64,000 bases of DNA from Nitrospira_E sp052156535 (GTDB lineage Bacteria; Nitrospirota; Nitrospiria; Nitrospirales; UBA8639): assembly GCF_052156535.1 (NCBI RefSeq), contig NZ_JBQKUP010000024.1, positions 1 to 64,000 on the forward strand. The letters are read 5' to 3'. Shown here in pieces: positions 52,073-61,296 of the stretch (the stretch's first letter is position 1; every line of letters starts with the position of its first letter). A model generated the notes under the pieces. It searched no databases and was not told the origin of the DNA. It saw only the letters and a list, made by a program, of their open reading frames with translations. The position numbers and the translations under genes are program-made.

Positions 52073-55000
52073 TCATGTGTATATGGAGGTATCGGTTAAT
52101 TTGCAAAACAGGTTGATGAGTTTCATGTCGTCCAGGGAGCCGGGAGGAGTGCCGGCGATCCGGGGATCAGCAACCACGATGGCCAGGCATTGCGCCCGGG
52201 AGATGGCCACATTCACACGGTTGCGGTCAAGGATAAAGGCCAGTCCGCGTGAACCGTATTCCCCGTAACTGGAGCAGAGTGAGAGGATGCAGACAGGGGC
52301 TTCCTGTCCTTGAAATTTATCAACGCTTCCGACGCGTGCCCCGTCTGGGAGGGCGACCTGAAGCGCGCGGACTTGCGCGTTGTAGGGGGTGATGAAAAGG
52401 AAGTGCTTCAGGTCCAGTGGTCTGGTGATGCCGTCCTTGTCGGTGTAGAGACGTCCTTGGAGTGCGTGATAAATCGCCGTGACCCGTTCCACTTCTTCAT
52501 CGCTCTGTTGGATATTGCCATCGTGCTCCACGCCGCTGAACATGATCCCGCTTTCGCAGGCGATGAGGCCGTTTGCGCCGGGCGGGACCACGATCTTCTG
52601 CCGGGCGCAGTCGGGATGTGATCTAAGGCGGCCCTCGTACATGCTCTCTGAGATGAAGCGGCAAACGGCCGGATGCATCCGGCGGGATTCGCCGAGGAAA
52701 AGCCCGTAGTCCGGAGGTATCACGGCATGCATGATAGGGGAATCGGGCTGGCTGGCTTCCAGGTCTTTGAGCGCATATTGAAGGGCGGAAAGACCTGCAT
52801 CGCCGGGGTGGGAGCCTTGCACAGGCTGTTCAAGTTGCATCTGATCACCCAGGAGCACAAGGTTCTTCGCGCATCGAGCCATCGCGATGGCGTTGGCCAG
52901 GGCAACCTGTCCGGCTTCATCGATAAACAAAAAATCGAGTGCGCCTTCCCACTCAGGCCTGGTAAAGAGCCAAGCCGTTCCGCCGACAACTCCGCCGGTA
53001 TAAGCCTGGTGCGCGGAGGTGGCGTCTTTGAGATATTGCAAGCCGGGGTTGCAGGTAAACAATGGATCTTCGGCGTCCCCTCCGACTTTTATTCCCTGGA
53101 GCTGAGAACCACTCTCTTGAGCGGCGTCGCCGCAGGCAGTGAGAAGATTCATCACGGCCTTGTGGCTGTTGGATGCGACACCGACTTTTTTGCCGGAAGC
53201 GAGAAGTGACGTGATGACCTGTGAGGCGGTGAATGTCTTGCCGGTTCCGGGAGGCCCCTGGATGACCAGGCATTCACCGCCCATCGAACCGGCAATCCTG
53301 ATGGCCGCATCGGTTGGCGTTTCACCCGCTTGTTGCAGGGGGGTGACGGGTGGCATCCGGTTCAGGAGGGCGGACACCGGGGCATCAAGGCTCCCTGCCA
53401 CGTGTCTGGAAATCACTTCCGTCAATGCAAGCTGAATGGCCGTTGCCGGGACATGCTCGTCCGGAAGCAGTGAACCCTGCGAGGGGAACGCGCCTAAAAA
53501 TTTCTCGCTCAGAGATTTCTTGCCGATCTTGAGGCTTAGACTGCCCGTGGATATATCCAGCTCCAAGAGGGTGAATTTTGCCCTCAGATTATGGGTGAAC
53601 ATCACTTTGGAGTTATCCCCGGCAGCTAGTTTGCATTCCTGAGAGGGATCGAATCGATATTCTTGTACAAGTGAAAGTTTTTCGGGCATGGGAGGTCCCA
53701 CGGCGCAGATCCCCTCGAGGCAGGACGGGTCATCCCGGAGTTCTTCTGGTGTCGCCGTGGCGCGGTCAAACATGCGCCACCACATGGGCTTTTCTTCCCG
53801 GCGATGGAAGTCGATCACATTGGCAAGAATTGCGGAGATGGCATCTCCTTGCCTACGAAGCTGTGCAGCGGTCTCCAATCGCGTCACGACCTCCGGTGGC
53901 AATTCTTTTGGCGCCAACGGAGCCGTTTCGGAATCCAGGCTGACCGCAGTGATCTGATGTTCGACGACCACTTTCCGTAACCATTGCAGCAACTCTGCCG
54001 TGGATGTGCAATCGTCCTGGTTGTAGTCGCGGATATCTTTCAGGATGGGGCTGTGATTCCAATCACCCGGCTGTTGGCTTTCGATCCACCTGGCGTATTG
54101 CACGATCGAGTCAGCCGCTGTGGCCACCTCGGTGGCGCGTTGCGGTCGGTAAAGGCGCTCGACTGTCTTGAGTGAGTAGCTATTCTCGCCGAGGCGTAGG
54201 CCGTTACGGACAATCTGAAACAGATCAACGAACACCTCGTTCCGGAGCATCACATCCACCTCGTCCTGACGGGTATCGTGACGGGTGCTCAATCGGCGCA
54301 CCGCGCTGACCTCATACGGGGCATAATGGTAAATGTGCATGCCGGGGTTACGCTGCCATCGATTGAAGACCCAGTCCACGAAGCCCTCAAAGGCCAGCTG
54401 TTCTTCCTCCCGGTTGTGTGCCCACCAGTCCATGAACTCAAATGAATCCGGCTGCCCGGTTCGCGTGCAGACTCCAAACAGATATTCCAGTCCGCCGGCA
54501 ACCAGCGGGTACCCCTCCATGTCGAAGAAGACATCCGCCGGATGATCCGGCGGAAGAGCGGCCAGGCCCACCGGTTCGCCATTCGCACCGATTGGAGGCA
54601 ATATTTCGTAGCGCGGGGGGGCATCGGGATTTTCAGCCCGGTCCGCCCGCGTTTGGCATTGAAGCCGTGCCTGGGCGACAAGTTTGGCAAGTGAGTCGGT
54701 GGCCAATTTACGAATGGAAGCGCCTGAGGCTGCAGAGAGATCGGCTACCGTGGCGATCCCACCTTTCTTCAGCTTTTTTATCTGGCCCATGCTGATTCCC
54801 GCCACCTGCACGAGATGGTCCGTGTCCTGGAAGAATTTTTCCGCATGGGAAGTCCATCGGCCGTGATCGGCTCGCGGTAGAGGCTCCGGGCGATCCGTGA
54901 TGTTCCCTGTGAAGCCTTTCTGCATGGTCAGGAAATTTATTTTTATTCGGCGGTAGTAATGGATGAAATCTTCGATCCGGAATTCAACCCGTTCCTTGGT

Positions 55001-55501
55001 GCCGAGGATGAGTCCGAACTTTTCCGGCATCGGGGCTTCAGTGGCAGCGGCGAGTAACTCCGAATAGCAACAAAGTTGAATCGCATAATAAGGCTTGGGT
55101 GAGCGGGCCAGTTTCGTATCCCACACCTGATACCATCCGGTTTCATCGAGCAAAAGAAAGTCGGCAAACCCCGCGAACGGTTCATGTTCCAAAAAGGCCT
55201 GATAGATAATGGGGAATTTTCCATTGATTGCGGAGAGGGTCGTTGTCCGGGCAACGGTAGGATCGGTCCTTGGAATTTCGGCCAGGTTGGCGCCAGATGT
55301 TTTGAATTCATCAAGCACCGCGCGTTCATGCTGTGCGCCGGTTTGCGCGATCAGTCGTCCATCCTCGGTTTCCTCATCAGGCGCAACGGCTCCGGGTTTC
55401 TCCAAGGCGTATCGGTCCATCCAGGACGCGAACGGTGATGCCAGATAGCAGATGAGATCGCTCGGCGAAAACACCAGTTGCCCTGAGAGATCTTTCTTCA
55501 T
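52073..55501 (-). CDS. RecB-like nuclease / DEDD exonuclease / SF1 helicase (TM0106 family)
   Basis: 1142 residues in one clean frame. N-terminal RecB-type nuclease: GFADFLLLD (Asp114), YQVWDTK (Asp128, Lys130), QLCCY (142-146). Then an RNase H-fold exonuclease: FFDMEG (Asp327, Glu329), HYAPYE (392), DYNQDDCTST (Asp496/497). Then a UPF1/DNA2-like SF1 helicase: GPPGTGKTFTA (749-760), FLFIDEAGQVAL, LLGDQMQLEQP, SVDKFQGQEAPV, RVNVAISRAQ. The composite plan matches TM0106-type proteins. It should unwind and degrade DNA or RNA. It lies 203 nt downstream of the SMC-like ATPase on the same strand. No own ribosome binding site is evident. Base composition looks GC-richer than the surroundings by eye. 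Confidence 0.88.
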   Translation of the reverse strand: MKKDLSGQLVFSPSDLICYLASPFASWMDRYALEKPGAVAPDEETEDGRLIAQTGAQHERAVLDEFKTSGANLAEIPRTDPTVARTTTLSAINGKFPIIYQAFLEHEPFAGFADFLLLDETGWYQVWDTKLARSPKPYYAIQLCCYSELLAAATEAPMPEKFGLILGTKERVEFRIEDFIHYYRRIKINFLTMQKGFTGNITDRPEPLPRADHGRWTSHAEKFFQDTDHLVQVAGISMGQIKKLKKGGIATVADLSAASGASIRKLATDSLAKLVAQARLQCQTRADRAENPDAPPRYEILPPIGANGEPVGLAALPPDHPADVFFDMEGYPLVAGGLEYLFGVCTRTGQPDSFEFMDWWAHNREEEQLAFEGFVDWVFNRWQRNPGMHIYHYAPYEVSAVRRLSTRHDTRQDEVDVMLRNEVFVDLFQIVRNGLRLGENSYSLKTVERLYRPQRATEVATAADSIVQYARWIESQQPGDWNHSPILKDIRDYNQDDCTSTAELLQWLRKVVVEHQITAVSLDSETAPLAPKELPPEVVTRLETAAQLRRQGDAISAILANVIDFHRREEKPMWWRMFDRATATPEELRDDPSCLEGICAVGPPMPEKLSLVQEYRFDPSQECKLAAGDNSKVMFTHNLRAKFTLLELDISTGSLSLKIGKKSLSEKFLGAFPSQGSLLPDEHVPATAIQLALTEVISRHVAGSLDAPVSALLNRMPPVTPLQQAGETPTDAAIRIAGSMGGECLVIQGPPGTGKTFTASQVITSLLASGKKVGVASNSHKAVMNLLTACGDAAQESGSQLQGIKVGGDAEDPLFTCNPGLQYLKDATSAHQAYTGGVVGGTAWLFTRPEWEGALDFLFIDEAGQVALANAIAMARCAKNLVLLGDQMQLEQPVQGSHPGDAGLSALQYALKDLEASQPDSPIMHAVIPPDYGLFLGESRRMHPAVCRFISESMYEGRLRSHPDCARQKIVVPPGANGLIACESGIMFSGVEHDGNIQQSDEEVERVTAIYHALQGRLYTDKDGITRPLDLKHFLFITPYNAQVRALQVALPDGARVGSVDKFQGQEAPVCILSLCSSYGEYGSRGLAFILDRNRVNVAISRAQCLAIVVADPRIAGTPPGSLDDMKLINLFCKLTDTSIYT

Positions 55502-55704
55502 GTGCGGAGATTGAATTCAGTCAGCAGGTTGCAATGGGCGTTGGGATAGTTCGCGAAAATGATGAGAGAGATCGAATACATGAAACGGGGCGATGGAAAC
55601 AATTATACCGTTAGTGCTGGTGACCAAATATTATCCCCTGATCAACTCCTTCAATTTGACCACCATAATCGGTTATTCATTATTATGGTGACATGGCACC
55701 GCGA

Positions 55705-58700
55705 TCAGGACAAGACGGTTGCATCCTTGGCATTCGGCAACTCGAATAGCACGCCGACGACTTCTAACGCTTCCGTAATCTTTGGCAATGCGTGAGAGCC
55801 GTCGAGGCTGAGAACTTCGGCTGCCGTCGATCCGTCAGGATTGAGGCTTTCCAGCACAACAAGCTTTTTATGGCACCGGAGGCGTTTGAAATAACGCGCA
55901 CCATCCTCGTCGATGCCGACCACCAACCGTCCATCAAGTGAAGCTATGGCGTCCGTCTTGATCACCTTTCCGCGCGTGATGAGGTATTGTCCCTCCAAGG
56001 CGATAGGTTCTGCGCTACGACCCTGCACCTTAAAAAGCCGTGCGCCTTTTAGCGTTTGTTCGATAATTCCTGTATTGGGTAACGCGATAAACTCCCTATC
56101 AGGGTCGCTTGGTGGCACAGGTAACAGATGCGCAACGAAGAGCGTCCCCACAATTTTTCGAAATTGGTTATCAGGCTGAACAATGACCGGCTGTGGCAAC
56201 GTCGATGGATCAACCGCCTGGCCAGTCAAGACGACGATCTCGGAATGGTTATCAGGCCTGTTAAGCCGCCGGGCGAGCAGTGTGCTTCCTGAGGCGACTA
56301 CGACGAGGTCGAGCGGATTGGTCTTCGCGTAATTACTCACGATGATGAGGTCACCGATACCGGCAACGGGATCGAGCGTTCCTGCGGCAAGCTGGAACAA
56401 TTCATGATTCGGAAGTACGACTTTCTCACCGGCTTCCCATTCCTCGACAGTCAGCACACCGTCCCCCGCTCGCCCATTTGTCTTCGCGGCGGCGGCCACA
56501 CCGGTCTGCTGCATTTCTGCGGATTTGACCTTGCTCTTATGCCCATCGGGGAACTCGATGACGTTCTTCGCCCATGGGAAAGTCCGAGGTTCACCTGTAA
56601 ATAGCTCGAACGTGTCGAACACGCCGAAGGCTGTATGAATTTTATCGAGCAGGGTCTTTTCCCAATACTGCTTCACAACCTCGGCCTCGGCGATACTGTA
56701 GGTCCCGTCCTCCTTATGATGAGTTTCGTTGAGATATTGGATGGCCTTAATGCTCTCGTTTAGAGCATTGATAAGTTCTTCAAACGCCTTGCGGTCATAC
56801 GGTGCAACATGGTCCCTGCGTAACTTTTTCAATTCCTCTTTTAGCTTGTTGAGCGTCAAGTCAGTAATCTCATTGCTCACACTGCGTAGCATGAACTTGA
56901 TTAGGTCTTCGCAGTAGATACGAACCTTGCGGATATATTCACGCGCCTTGGCGTCGTCGTTGGTAGCCTTGGCTTCGTCATAACTCCGCTGAAGTTCGCC
57001 ACCATTGGCGACGGTAGCGACGCCGGATATTTTATTCACGCCGCCGATGAGGCCTTCCTGCGCAAAAAGTTTTTCGTGTTCGATCAACATTTGATAGAAG
57101 TTGCGCTCGTGTGTTGTTACAATGAGCTGCGAGCCCATCATCTCGGTGATCGGCATGTTGGCGCAACGGGCCAGTTCTTCTGCCCATTTTCGTTTGTTGC
57201 GGGGATCGAACATCACCTGCGGATCATCCAGTACGACCAATGGAAATGGATTAAACCCTAAAGCTTGAATCGTTTCCTCTCGCAAGGCAAAGACGAAAGA
57301 CCAAAGGATTGCGCGCAACCACGATGTATTAGCAACGAGTGCCGCGTCGATTCTCATGCCGGGACTAAAACTCCCAGTAACGGTGACTTCTTTTCGGCCG
57401 ATAGTAGCTTCTTCGTAAACCAACCGTTCCTTAAGGCGAATACGTTCACAGATTGTATTGATGGTGCTCGACAAGCGGGCGATGGAACTGGCAGTTTCGG
57501 CTGCCACCAAGAGCTTCAAGTCCTTTAGCGGCGCAAGTGACTTGGCAATTTTCTCACGGGTATTCTGAACGGTGTCGATCTTCGCCCAGGTTGTTGAGGC
57601 GGTTGCGGCGCTCGACAAGTGTTTGGAGAAATCGTCCAGTGGGCGGGCATGTTCTAAAGCTTGTTCTAGCACCACCAACTTTCCTTCGACGCTTTCCAAG
57701 GGAAAGGTGCCATCTTCCAGCTTCTTTCCGATCAGGTTGCACCACGCGTCGGCAAATAATGGGTGATTGGTCTTCCACCAATCGACGAGCATGATCAGGC
57801 GTTCGAGCGCGTGAATCTCGCGGCGCAATTTTGTGACTACGTCGAGCTCGCCATCGGTCGGCGTATATGCTACGTAGGAAAAGTGGGGTAACTCTTTAGC
57901 ATGTGTCTCGATCATGGTCTTTGCCGAAGCGGCCAGTCCCGTCAAAACATTGGAAAACCGCTTTTCCGTGACAAACATCTCGGTCATCGCGGCGGAGTAA
58001 CCCTCCACCGGATTCAGGGCATCGATAGTGGTGCGACTGTTTCGGATGGCTACCGGGACTGTAGCGGTCACCGTCTCTTGAATGCTACGGCAAACATCGG
58101 CAACCTTCCGTTCCGCCGCTACGGCGTTAATCTTCAGGTCTTGCAGTTCCGCCGCCAAGCTCCGCTTCTGCTCGTTATCGAGCGGTGATGTGCAAAGTGG
58201 GCAATCGGAATCCTTATCCTTCTCGAGAACGAAGCTCTGCGCGGCAAGTGCTTTCAGGCGGAGCTTCCCGTCCCTCATCTGCCGCTCGTGCCATTCCAAT
58301 CCTTTAGCCAAGTCGGCCTTAGCGGTTTCCAAGACCACAGGCAATTTGGCGAATGATTCATCCGACGCTGCATCGGTTAGCGTTTTCCATGTCTGGAAGA
58401 GTGGAATGGACCTGGCGTCTTGAGTGACAAGCCCGCGCACGGTCGTGACCGCATTCTTAACGCTGGCGCGTCCCTCGGTGGTGGCGGTGTCGATGGTAGT
58501 CGAAATCTCACTCTTCAGAGTCGTAAGAATCTTGCCTGCACTCTCCGAGGCATTCTTTGCCGCCGCCTTGAGCGTGGTGTCCATATTTTTGATGCCGAGG
58601 GCGATAGGGTCGGGCAACTCGAACTGGAATTCTTCCGCCAGTTGCTTCGCGGTGGTGATACTGTCGCGGAATCGTTGTGCGTGATTCTCGATCCCTTGTT

Positions 58701-59586
58701 CTTTGGCGTATTTCATAAATTTTCTGTTGCCCGCGCCAAGGACAGAACAGCCCTCGGCAATGTCCGATAACTGGTCTAGCCCAGTAAGCTGCTTGATCGC
58801 TTCGAAAAGCGACTGGCTGCTTTTGCCAAAGCCGATCTTTGCGAGCCGTGCAGGCATTAATACGCCAATTTCTGCAGGGCGAGACGCCGTCTGCAGCCGG
58901 TCATCGATTTGTTCTTCCATCTGCGCATAGCCATTCGGCGGGCTCACCATCCGACGGTAGGCGGTCGCGATCTCGCCGTCTTTAGCCTTGAAGGTTAGGC
59001 GCACCCAAACTTCGGCTGAATGGCCTAGCTCGCCTACGGTTGGCGGATAAGCAGCCAATGGCGGCCACTTTCCGATCGATTTGCCCTCGTCGTTTTCAAC
59101 AGGCTCGCGTTCGCCCCGTTCGTCCACCGGCCCTTCATGTTCTCGAATTCGCTTTCCGGTCAGCGCCCAAAGAATCGCACTTACAAGGGAGGTCTTACCC
59201 GAACCGTTTTGGCCTTCAAGGCACCAATTGCTACCGCCAACGAAAAGATCAAACTTTTTTCCACCGCAAACAGTAAGGCCACCGAAGCCGAAGGCCTCAA
59301 TCCGGTCAAGTCGCCATGATTGCGAGTTGGTTGGGGCGCTTGTATGGACCTTACGAGTCGCAGGATCGTGTCCTTCGTTTTCCCAAGTATTTACAATGCC
59401 TGCAAAGAGATTTTCGCTTTCCTGTGCGACATCTGCGGAATTGCAGCTAAGTAAGAATTCGAGCAAGCGGCGCTGCTCCGGCTTGTCAAGGGTGATCGAT
59501 CCGGCCTTGTGGACTTTGTATTTTTCCCATGTCAGCGTCTTCCCCGTAAGTAACAACGTGGTTGCTTCGCTTAATGATATCCCCAT
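55705..59586 (-). CDS. SMC-like zinc-hook ATPase with C-terminal S24/LexA-like domains
   Basis: 1293 residues in one open frame; GGGAG about 8 nt before the ATG. Walker A GQNGSGKT (125-132); two long helical arms with a CPLC zinc-hook (462-465); Walker B FPLVVLDDP (781-789); H-loop TTHERNF with His826. The helical part continues to about 990. From about 1060 two beta-domains resemble the LexA/signal peptidase S24 fold: the first (1060-1150) looks degenerate; the second has VQGRSAEPIALEGQ with Ser1191 at the nucleophile position and RYFKRLR with Lys1234 at the catalytic Lys. This fits RecF/SMC-family DNA-sensing ATPases of defence systems. The fusion to S24 domains was not recognised from a known system. 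Followed 203 nt later by the helicase-nuclease gene. Confidence 0.85.
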   Translation of the reverse strand: MGISLSEATTLLLTGKTLTWEKYKVHKAGSITLDKPEQRRLLEFLLSCNSADVAQESENLFAGIVNTWENEGHDPATRKVHTSAPTNSQSWRLDRIEAFGFGGLTVCGGKKFDLFVGGSNWCLEGQNGSGKTSLVSAILWALTGKRIREHEGPVDERGEREPVENDEGKSIGKWPPLAAYPPTVGELGHSAEVWVRLTFKAKDGEIATAYRRMVSPPNGYAQMEEQIDDRLQTASRPAEIGVLMPARLAKIGFGKSSQSLFEAIKQLTGLDQLSDIAEGCSVLGAGNRKFMKYAKEQGIENHAQRFRDSITTAKQLAEEFQFELPDPIALGIKNMDTTLKAAAKNASESAGKILTTLKSEISTTIDTATTEGRASVKNAVTTVRGLVTQDARSIPLFQTWKTLTDAASDESFAKLPVVLETAKADLAKGLEWHERQMRDGKLRLKALAAQSFVLEKDKDSDCPLCTSPLDNEQKRSLAAELQDLKINAVAAERKVADVCRSIQETVTATVPVAIRNSRTTIDALNPVEGYSAAMTEMFVTEKRFSNVLTGLAASAKTMIETHAKELPHFSYVAYTPTDGELDVVTKLRREIHALERLIMLVDWWKTNHPLFADAWCNLIGKKLEDGTFPLESVEGKLVVLEQALEHARPLDDFSKHLSSAATASTTWAKIDTVQNTREKIAKSLAPLKDLKLLVAAETASSIARLSSTINTICERIRLKERLVYEEATIGRKEVTVTGSFSPGMRIDAALVANTSWLRAILWSFVFALREETIQALGFNPFPLVVLDDPQVMFDPRNKRKWAEELARCANMPITEMMGSQLIVTTHERNFYQMLIEHEKLFAQEGLIGGVNKISGVATVANGGELQRSYDEAKATNDDAKAREYIRKVRIYCEDLIKFMLRSVSNEITDLTLNKLKEELKKLRRDHVAPYDRKAFEELINALNESIKAIQYLNETHHKEDGTYSIAEAEVVKQYWEKTLLDKIHTAFGVFDTFELFTGEPRTFPWAKNVIEFPDGHKSKVKSAEMQQTGVAAAAKTNGRAGDGVLTVEEWEAGEKVVLPNHELFQLAAGTLDPVAGIGDLIIVSNYAKTNPLDLVVVASGSTLLARRLNRPDNHSEIVVLTGQAVDPSTLPQPVIVQPDNQFRKIVGTLFVAHLLPVPPSDPDREFIALPNTGIIEQTLKGARLFKVQGRSAEPIALEGQYLITRGKVIKTDAIASLDGRLVVGIDEDGARYFKRLRCHKKLVVLESLNPDGSTAAEVLSLDGSHALPKITEALEVVGVLFELPNAKDATVLS

Positions 59587-60245
59587 AATAGCGTCTCCCG
59601 GCCCATTGCATCCGTTTCGTCTCGGTTGCCCATTCTCACGATTGTAATTTTATTTATTACTCGCCTAGTTCAGGTGAAATTGACTTTTGTTCTTGGGATA
59701 CCCATTCCTAAATTACTAAGCTTGGGAGTGTAATACTGAGTTTGTATGGTCACCATCGTTGTCCCGAACAATGGCATGAGTGGCTAGGATTTTCTTTTCT
59801 GTTAGAAAAGCCAAGCCGCTCTATCTGTGAAGAAGCGCCAGCTTGCTGATTTTGATCAGGGTTATGCCTTCCCTGACGAGAATGACGAATCCTCTCTAAG
59901 TGAAATTGGGCAATTATAAGCAATTGGAGTAAATAATTGGATTAGAAGGGTTTACGGATGCATGCGCAAGGAAATTAGATATCACTCCTAATAATGTCAA
60001 GTTTTGCTCCTTTTTCCTGTGCTGTGCAGAAGAATACTGAAAGCCTGTTGTGCCGATGGCCTCACAATTGCTGGAATGAGAAAATTTCGATTTCTCACCT
60101 CATGTCTTGCACTCAAAATTTTAACAGCCTATACGGGTTTGAATTCTCTTGAGGCGATTCTTCAAGATCCTTGGGCCGGACGGCAGGCGTCGGGTTCAAG
60201 AAAGTGGAGGGTGGTAGGGTGTAAGAATATCTTGATTGAGGATTT
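59587..60245. other. Gene-free region with repeat fragment
   Basis: About 660 bases upstream of the large ATPase gene and downstream of the M48 gene. Contains repeat fragment E (60173-60212). No gene or promoter was clear, though an ATPase promoter should be near 59590-59700. Confidence 0.45.
60173..60212 (-). repeat. Fragment E of composite repeat
   Basis: GGGCCGGACGGCAGGCGTCGG followed by TCAAGAAAGTGGAGGG, matching copies A (near 25656-25690) and B (near 26921-26955). It lies about 34 nt past the M48 stop codon. Confidence 0.7.
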
Positions 60246-61124
60246 CTATGAGGAAGGAAGAGCCTTGCTACTGCAATGTTGGTCACGAAGGGCGAGGGCT
60301 TCGGGCATCCATTCTTGAAATTGTTTGATGCGGGTCCCGTGGCTGGGGTGGGTGGACATGAATTCGGCCGGCTGTCTCCCTTGACTCATTTCTCCCATGC
60401 GCTCCCAGAGTCTTGGCGCTTCCGTGGGATCGAAACAGGCACGGGCCACAAACAGCAGGCCCATGTAATCGGCTTCCGACTCGTGGTCGCGGGAAAAGGG
60501 GAGGAGCACGCCATATTGTGCGCCGACTCCTAATGCACCCATGACCATTCTCTGGGTATCGTAATCCATATCCCCGACGGCCACCGTGGCGGCGATGGTG
60601 CCGATCTGGACTAATTTTTGATGCGCCATCCGCTCGGCGCCATGACGCGCGATGGCATGGGCGATTTCATGGCCCATGACGACGGCTAATCCGTGTTGAT
60701 TTTCCGCAACCGGAATGAGCCCGGTATATACGGCGGTTTTCCCACCTGGTAAGGCAAAGGCATTGGCTTGTTGAGAGTCAATCACATTAAATTCCCATTC
60801 GAATCCGGGATCCACATCGGCTGCCGCATTTGCCAGACGGCGGCCGATGGTTCGGACCAGATCTACGACCTGTCCTTCCGGAATGACCCGGGATTGGCTG
60901 AGGATTTCCTGGTAGGACTGGAGACCCAAGGCCATTTCCTGCTCATGAGTTATGTCCACCAATTGGGAACGACCGGTCAACGGTACGGTTTCCTGGTTCG
61001 AGACGTAAAAATACAGTCCGTATATCGCGAATAAGACGAGCGGGATGAGCCGCATTTTCCAACTCATGCGTGCACGGGGTCGTCCCCTCATTCCCCTATT
61101 TTCCCCAAATAATCCTAATCGCAT
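60246..61124 (-). CDS. M48 family zinc metalloprotease
   Basis: 292 residues from the ATG at 61124 (AGGAG 10 nt ahead). N-terminal transmembrane segment (LIPLVLFAIYGLYFYV). Zinc motif HEIAHAIARH with a downstream ESEADYMG supplying the third ligand; SRDHESEAD is typical of LoiP/YcaL-type M48 proteases. Usually periplasmic quality-control enzymes. Convergent context with repeat E and the large ATPase. Confidence 0.9.
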   Translation of the reverse strand: MRLGLFGENRGMRGRPRARMSWKMRLIPLVLFAIYGLYFYVSNQETVPLTGRSQLVDITHEQEMALGLQSYQEILSQSRVIPEGQVVDLVRTIGRRLANAAADVDPGFEWEFNVIDSQQANAFALPGGKTAVYTGLIPVAENQHGLAVVMGHEIAHAIARHGAERMAHQKLVQIGTIAATVAVGDMDYDTQRMVMGALGVGAQYGVLLPFSRDHESEADYMGLLFVARACFDPTEAPRLWERMGEMSQGRQPAEFMSTHPSHGTRIKQFQEWMPEALALRDQHCSSKALPSS

Positions 61125-61296
61125 CGTCTGTGTTCTCCTGGGGCTCAATGAAACGGTATCGCTAGTAAAATTTTGCGGTAGAATAGGCAGGAGGGTGAAA
61201 GCTTACTGCAAACAAGCCAAAAGAGGCTAGCGTTGATAATCCTAAAATGGGCATGCGTGTTTTCTGCATGATGGTCACCTGGGAAAGGGAGAGGCG

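Noticed and set aside
52073..59586. Calling the pair a known system (Gabija, Wadjet, Septu, Zorya)
   Set aside because: No TOPRIM, UvrD-only helicase, JetABCD set, HNH partner or motor proteins were seen; the S24-like ending is not part of those systems as far as I know.
58082..59647. Several long plus-strand open frames opposite the large ATPase
   Set aside because: Antisense shadows; no family features and the minus strand is one uninterrupted 1293-codon gene with clear motifs.
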